Positions 5,924 through 8,914 of a DNA stretch of 8,914 nucleotides are shown here, piece after piece (positions within the stretch are counted from its first letter, which is position 1; every line of letters begins with the position of its first letter). Both the position numbers and the translations under genes were made by a program. The notes below the pieces were generated by a model, which was not told where the DNA came from, did no database searches, and saw only the letters and a program-made list of their open reading frames with translations. This DNA is from Thermoleophilia bacterium (lineage in GTDB: Bacteria > Actinomycetota > Thermoleophilia > Gaiellales > Gaiellaceae): contig JAERMP010000083.1 in assembly GCA_016844515.1 (NCBI GenBank), positions 1 through 8,914 of the forward strand, given 5' to 3'.

Positions 5924-6471
5924 GCGTGCCCCCCGTCCGAATCGGACATGCCAGGGGTCTGACCCCGGGTCAGACCCCTGGACGCGTCCAGACCAGCCAG
6001 TGCGTCCACGACCGCCTCGGCGACGTAGTGGCCGAGCTCCTGCTGGACGTACACCTCGAACCAGCCGTCCTTGTCGCGGCGAACGATCGCCGTGACATGC
6101 GCGAACGGCCCCGCGGTGGGGAGCTCGTCGAGGTCGAGGTCGGTGAGCCGGCGCATGACTCGCTCGCTCTCGATCGCCATCCCGGCGAGCGCACCGGTCG
6201 CGTCGTACGCGAGAACACCGCCGGCCCGTAGTCGCTCCGACACATCGGCCGGATCGTCGTCGGTGAAGAGATAACCGCGCTGCGGCGAAAGCCGTAGCAA
6301 CTCCTCACCTGCCGAGGCTGCAACCAGGTCGAGATCGCCGCGGATCTCGACGACGGCGGCGAGCGAAAGATCGCGAACTGCCGCCGGATCGACGCCTTCG
6401 AGCGCGCGGCGCAGTGGAGACGTGAGCGTCCCGGGCTCGCACCGGCTAGGCGATAGAAACGCGCGGCTCAC
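5920..6471 (-). CDS. soxG: Sarcosine oxidase gamma subunit-like protein, divergent
   Basis: This 183-residue protein lies between soxA and soxB and overlaps both. Its GTG start shares GTGA with the soxA stop, and its TGA shares ATGA with the soxB start. That position, the size (gamma subunits are roughly 180-210 residues) and the folate-transferase-like flavour of the sequence support a SoxG role. Recognisable stretches are TSPLRRALEGVDPAAVRDLSLAAVVEIRGD (17-46), a middle that ends in MRRLTDLDLDELPTAGPFAHV (106-126), and QELGHYVAEAVVDALAG (144-160). Similarity to classical SoxG is weak, so the call depends mainly on context. The frame is open upstream to 6594, but that part runs inside soxA and is not used here. 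Residues about 161-183 form a low-conservation tail that is encoded partly by a palindromic repeat. Confidence 0.75.
   Translation of the reverse strand: MSRAFLSPSRCEPGTLTSPLRRALEGVDPAAVRDLSLAAVVEIRGDLDLVAASAGEELLRLSPQRGYLFTDDDPADVSERLRAGGVLAYDATGALAGMAIESERVMRRLTDLDLDELPTAGPFAHVTAIVRRDKDGWFEVYVQQELGHYVAEAVVDALAGLDASRGLTRGQTPGMSDSDGGHA
5935..5947. repeat. 13-base inverted repeat just before the soxB start
   Basis: GTCCGA and TCGGAC flank a single A. The element lies 11 bases before the soxB start codon on the minus strand, within the last codons of soxG, and next to the G-run that may serve as ribosome binding site. It is short and could be chance in GC-rich DNA. Confidence 0.5.
5951..5981. 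repeat. 31-base near-perfect palindrome (REP-like element) within the soxG 3' end
   Basis: CCAGGGGTCTGACCC (5951-5965) and GGGTCAGACCCCTGG (5967-5981) are exact 15-base reverse complements around one central C. It sits inside the soxG frame and encodes residues about 164-174 of the C-terminal tail. It ends 28 bases before the soxB start codon. From memory, palindromes built on GGGGTCTGACCCC/GGGGTCAGACCCC occur repeatedly in many high-GC actinobacterial genomes, so this is probably one copy of a dispersed family. Only one copy is present in this window, so repetition cannot be shown here. As RNA it would form a very stable hairpin between the two coupled genes. Confidence 0.85.
5978..5991. repeat. 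14-base perfect palindrome overlapping the larger one
   Basis: CTGGACGCGTCCAG reads the same on both strands and shares four bases with the right arm of the 31-base palindrome. It encodes soxG residues about 161-165, at the border between the recognisable domain and the tail. It may be part of the same inserted element or mark its insertion edge. Confidence 0.6.
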
Positions 6472-8914
6472 GAGCGCATCCGCTCCCCGGCGGAGTCGAA
6501 GAAGGCGCCGTGCGTGACCCGCGCGCCGCGCAGCAATCGGTCGACGCGGATCTCGACTCGGGTGCCGCTTTGGGACCGGTCCGTCGGAACCCACGCGAGC
6601 CCGATGACCGAGCCAACCGCCTCGCTCCTGCGCGCGCTGGTGACGCGCCCGGCGGGAAGGCCTTCGACGACGATTTGGGCGCCCTCGGCAGGAAGGACGT
6701 CCTCTTCCATCGTGAAGCCGACCAGGTGCTCCTTCTCCTCACGCTCCGCGAAGTGCTCGAGCGCGTACTTGCCCACGAAGTCGTCCTTGTCGAGCTTCGG
6801 CAGCCACGACATCCCGGCCGAATTGAGGTTCGACTCCGAGTCGGTGTCCTGCCCGACGATGACATGTCCTTTTTCGAGCCGGAGGATGCGCTGCGGCTCG
6901 AGACCGAACGGGCGCGCGCCTTCCGCGACGAGCCGGCCCCAGAGATACTCGCCCGCAGGGCTCGGGAAGTGGAGCTCGTACCCGAGCTCGCCGACGAAGC
7001 CGATGCGCAGAGCGAGGGTCGGGACGCCGGCCACGTCGATCTCCTGCGCGTCGAGGTACTTGAACTCCTCGGCCGAGACATCCGCCTCGGTCAAGCGCTG
7101 CAGCGCGTCGCGCGACTGCGGGCCGGCGAGGTTCACGGCCGCGATCGCACCGGTCACGTTCACGATCTCCGCCTCGTACCCCCAGACGGCGTTCCACCAC
7201 TCGAACCACGCGGTCACTGCGTCCGCGCCGGTCGAGGTCGTCGTCACGTAGTAGAGGTCGTCGGCGAGCCGCGCAATCGTGCCGTCGTCCATGATCCGGC
7301 CGCTGTCAGAGGTGAGGACGCCGTAGCGGACGCGGCCCGGCTTCATGTCGCCGAAGCGGTTCGGATAGAGACGCTCGAGCAGCGCGACAGCCTCGGGGCC
7401 CTCGACGAAGAGCTTGCCGAGCGTCGAGACGTCGATCACGCCGAGCGACTCGTGGACGGCGCGCACCTCGTCCTCGGGCTTCTCGCCGTACGCGTACGGA
7501 CGTTTCCACGGGCCGGCCCACTGAATCGTGGCGCCCGCCTCCGCGTGGCTCCAGTGCATCGAGGTGCGTCGCGCCGGGGTGAGCTCGCGGCCGGCGAGGA
7601 GGCCGAGCTCGACCGGCGCCCACGGCGGGCGGGCGGTCGTCGTCCCGATCGTCGCCTCGTACATCCGGGTCTCCTTCGCATAGAGCCGGATGCTCGGGAG
7701 GTGACAGAGCTTCCCTTGGCAGGGGCCCATCGTCGTGGTCGTGTACCTCTTCGCAAGCTCGATCGAGTCGAAGCCCTCGGCGATCGCGCGCTTCATATCC
7801 TTCGTGGTCACGTCCTCGCAAACGCAGACGAAGCATTTCCCTTTGCCCCCGTAGGCCGGCTCGGTGTCGATCTTGCCGAGGCCTTCACCCGTGACGCTGC
7901 CGACCGCTTCGACACCCGCGGGTAGCTCGGTGGGGACGAACACACCGAGCTCGGAGTCGAACTCGATACGCGCGCCGGCCTGCGCGAGCAGGGAGTACGC
8001 AGGCTGCCGGCCGCCGGATGCGACGAGCAGGTCGCAGTCGATGCTCTCGCCGTCGACGACGAGACGTCGGACGCGCCCCTTGCCACCCTGAGCGACGAGC
8101 TGGCGCGGCCTCGTCTCTCGGAGATCGATGACCCGCGATATCTCGACTTCCGCCTCGCTCAAGTCATCGGCGATCTCGAGCCCGTCGTCGTCGGCCGCGA
8201 GAACGATCGCGCGGTTCCCGGGCTTGATCGAGAACTCGCTGATGAGGCGGCGCACGCCGCCGGGGAGCATCACGCCGACGAGGTCGTTGCCCGGAAAGAC
8301 GAGCGGCTGCTCGATCGCGCCGGTTGCGACGATGATCCTCTCCGCGCGGAAGCGGTGGAGAACGGTGCTGGCGTCGACGGGAACGAGGCCCCCCTCCCAG
8401 ATCCCGAGGGCACGGGCCGGAGCAAGCACCTCGACTCCCTCGAGCTGCAGCCCGTTCAGACTCGCGTCCTCGTCGACGAGGACGACGCCGGGGCCCGAAG
8501 CCGCTGCCGTAAGGGCCGCGGCACGACCGGCCTGGCCACCGCCCACGACGAGGACGCGCGCCTTGCGGTGCTCCGTGTCGTAGCGACGGGAGTGCCCGGT
8601 GTGCTCGTCGAGCTTCCCGAGCCCGGCGGCGTTCCGCAAGAATTTCTCGTAGAACGGCCAGAGCCGGCGCGGGCGGATGAACGTGCGGTAGTAGAAGCCC
8701 ACCGGGGTGAACGGGCCGCCGACCTTGTCCGTCACGGACATGAGGTCGAAGTCGAGCGACCAGCGGACGTTCTGTCCCTCAGCGACCGCGCCCTCGCGGA
8801 TCGGTTCGGTGCAGACGCGGACGTTGGGTACACCGTCAACCGTCATGAGGCAGTTCGGGCAGTGCCCCGAGCAGCAGAGCAGGCCGCGCGGCCGGTGGTA
8901 CTTGAACGAGCGCG
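6468..8914 (-). CDS. soxA: Sarcosine oxidase alpha subunit, iron-sulfur-type variant (5' end outside the window)
   Basis: The frame is open from the right edge to TGA at 6468-6470, giving 815 visible residues or nearly so. The ATG at 8846 is internal, because conserved sequence (RSFKYHRPRGLL) lies upstream of it. Counting from that Met, the domains in order are as follows. A ferredoxin-like N-terminus has four cysteines spaced C-x4-C-x2-C-x12-C, the last at C12. A FAD/NAD-binding fold has GGGQAG at 102-107. A SoxA_A3/Bfd-like segment has C341-x-C343-x32-C376-x4-C381. A C-terminal GcvT-like tetrahydrofolate domain runs from about 428 to 792, with RIGFVGELGYELHFP and the LRLEKGHVIVGQDTDSESN region. 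The alpha subunit is expected to transfer the oxidised methyl carbon to THF, giving 5,10-methylene-THF. Classical alpha subunits, as I recall, lack these cysteines, so electron flow may differ here. The end overlaps soxG by GTGA. Confidence 0.93.
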   Translation of the reverse strand, partial: RSFKYHRPRGLLCCSGHCPNCLMTVDGVPNVRVCTEPIREGAVAEGQNVRWSLDFDLMSVTDKVGGPFTPVGFYYRTFIRPRRLWPFYEKFLRNAAGLGKLDEHTGHSRRYDTEHRKARVLVVGGGQAGRAAALTAAASGPGVVLVDEDASLNGLQLEGVEVLAPARALGIWEGGLVPVDASTVLHRFRAERIIVATGAIEQPLVFPGNDLVGVMLPGGVRRLISEFSIKPGNRAIVLAADDDGLEIADDLSEAEVEISRVIDLRETRPRQLVAQGGKGRVRRLVVDGESIDCDLLVASGGRQPAYSLLAQAGARIEFDSELGVFVPTELPAGVEAVGSVTGEGLGKIDTEPAYGGKGKCFVCVCEDVTTKDMKRAIAEGFDSIELAKRYTTTTMGPCQGKLCHLPSIRLYAKETRMYEATIGTTTARPPWAPVELGLLAGRELTPARRTSMHWSHAEAGATIQWAGPWKRPYAYGEKPEDEVRAVHESLGVIDVSTLGKLFVEGPEAVALLERLYPNRFGDMKPGRVRYGVLTSDSGRIMDDGTIARLADDLYYVTTTSTGADAVTAWFEWWNAVWGYEAEIVNVTGAIAAVNLAGPQSRDALQRLTEADVSAEEFKYLDAQEIDVAGVPTLALRIGFVGELGYELHFPSPAGEYLWGRLVAEGARPFGLEPQRILRLEKGHVIVGQDTDSESNLNSAGMSWLPKLDKDDFVGKYALEHFAEREEKEHLVGFTMEEDVLPAEGAQIVVEGLPAGRVTSARRSEAVGSVIGLAWVPTDRSQSGTRVEIRVDRLLRGARVTHGAFFDSAGERMRS

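Noticed and set aside
6472..6594. Upstream in-frame extension of soxG
   Set aside because: It lies inside soxA, is Arg-rich, and is not needed: the GTG at 6471 gives a classical GTGA overlap with the soxA stop.
6510..7925. Long plus-strand open frame of 471 codons
   Set aside because: Entirely antisense to the GcvT half of soxA, which has clear family motifs; the composition is Arg/Asp/Leu/Val-rich and shows no recognisable fold.
8844..8846. ATG at 8846 as the soxA start
   Set aside because: Conserved residues (RSFKYHRPRGLL and three of the four N-terminal cysteines) are encoded upstream in the same frame, so the true start lies beyond the right edge.

Overview
The window is GC-rich DNA, densely packed with genes, with GTG starts, very short gaps and 1- to 4-base stop/start overlaps. 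Protein matches from memory and the GC-rich codon use suggest an actinobacterium, perhaps of the Thermoleophilia type. That placement is inference. No tRNA, rRNA, CRISPR array or transposase gene was seen, and no gene-free stretch exceeds 300 bases.

Left part (1-922, plus strand): the tail of an unidentified, probably membrane-bound protein; a 49-residue single-span membrane protein behind a strong ribosome binding site; an 80-residue protein with two CxxC knuckles (zinc-ribbon-like); and a UspA-fold protein whose nucleotide-binding glycines are degraded. The last gene converges on the minus-strand block and overlaps its final gene by 14 bases.

Middle part (909-2996, minus strand): a SCO/SenC protein (copper delivery to cytochrome oxidase), a 42-residue Met-rich membrane peptide whose stop overlaps the SCO start, a membrane-anchored beta-propeller-like protein with five Asp-boxes, and a 90-residue two-span membrane protein with a Cys-x-Cys. 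This looks like an envelope/copper-respiration module, which fits the possible respiratory character of the left end.

Right part (3017-8914, minus strand): a one-carbon catabolic operon in the order soxA-soxG-soxB-fhs. The sox genes encode a heterotetrameric-type sarcosine oxidase/dehydrogenase: alpha (dinucleotide domain plus GcvT-like folate domain), gamma, and beta (flavin amine oxidase). Its expected products are glycine and 5,10-methylene-THF. Formate-THF ligase (fhs) could then convert the derived 10-formyl-THF to formate with ATP gain. The starts are coupled: GTGA between soxA and soxG, ATGA between soxG and soxB, then a 24-base gap to fhs. The minus-strand genes are so closely spaced that one transcript could run from soxA to the SCO gene.

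The most notable features are these. The alpha subunit carries two complete cysteine sets typical of [2Fe-2S] clusters, which classical sarcosine oxidase alpha subunits lack as I recall them. No soxD (delta) lies between or after the sox genes. A near-perfect 31-base palindrome sits inside the 3' end of soxG and encodes part of its C-terminal tail just upstream of the soxB start, flanked by two more small palindromes.
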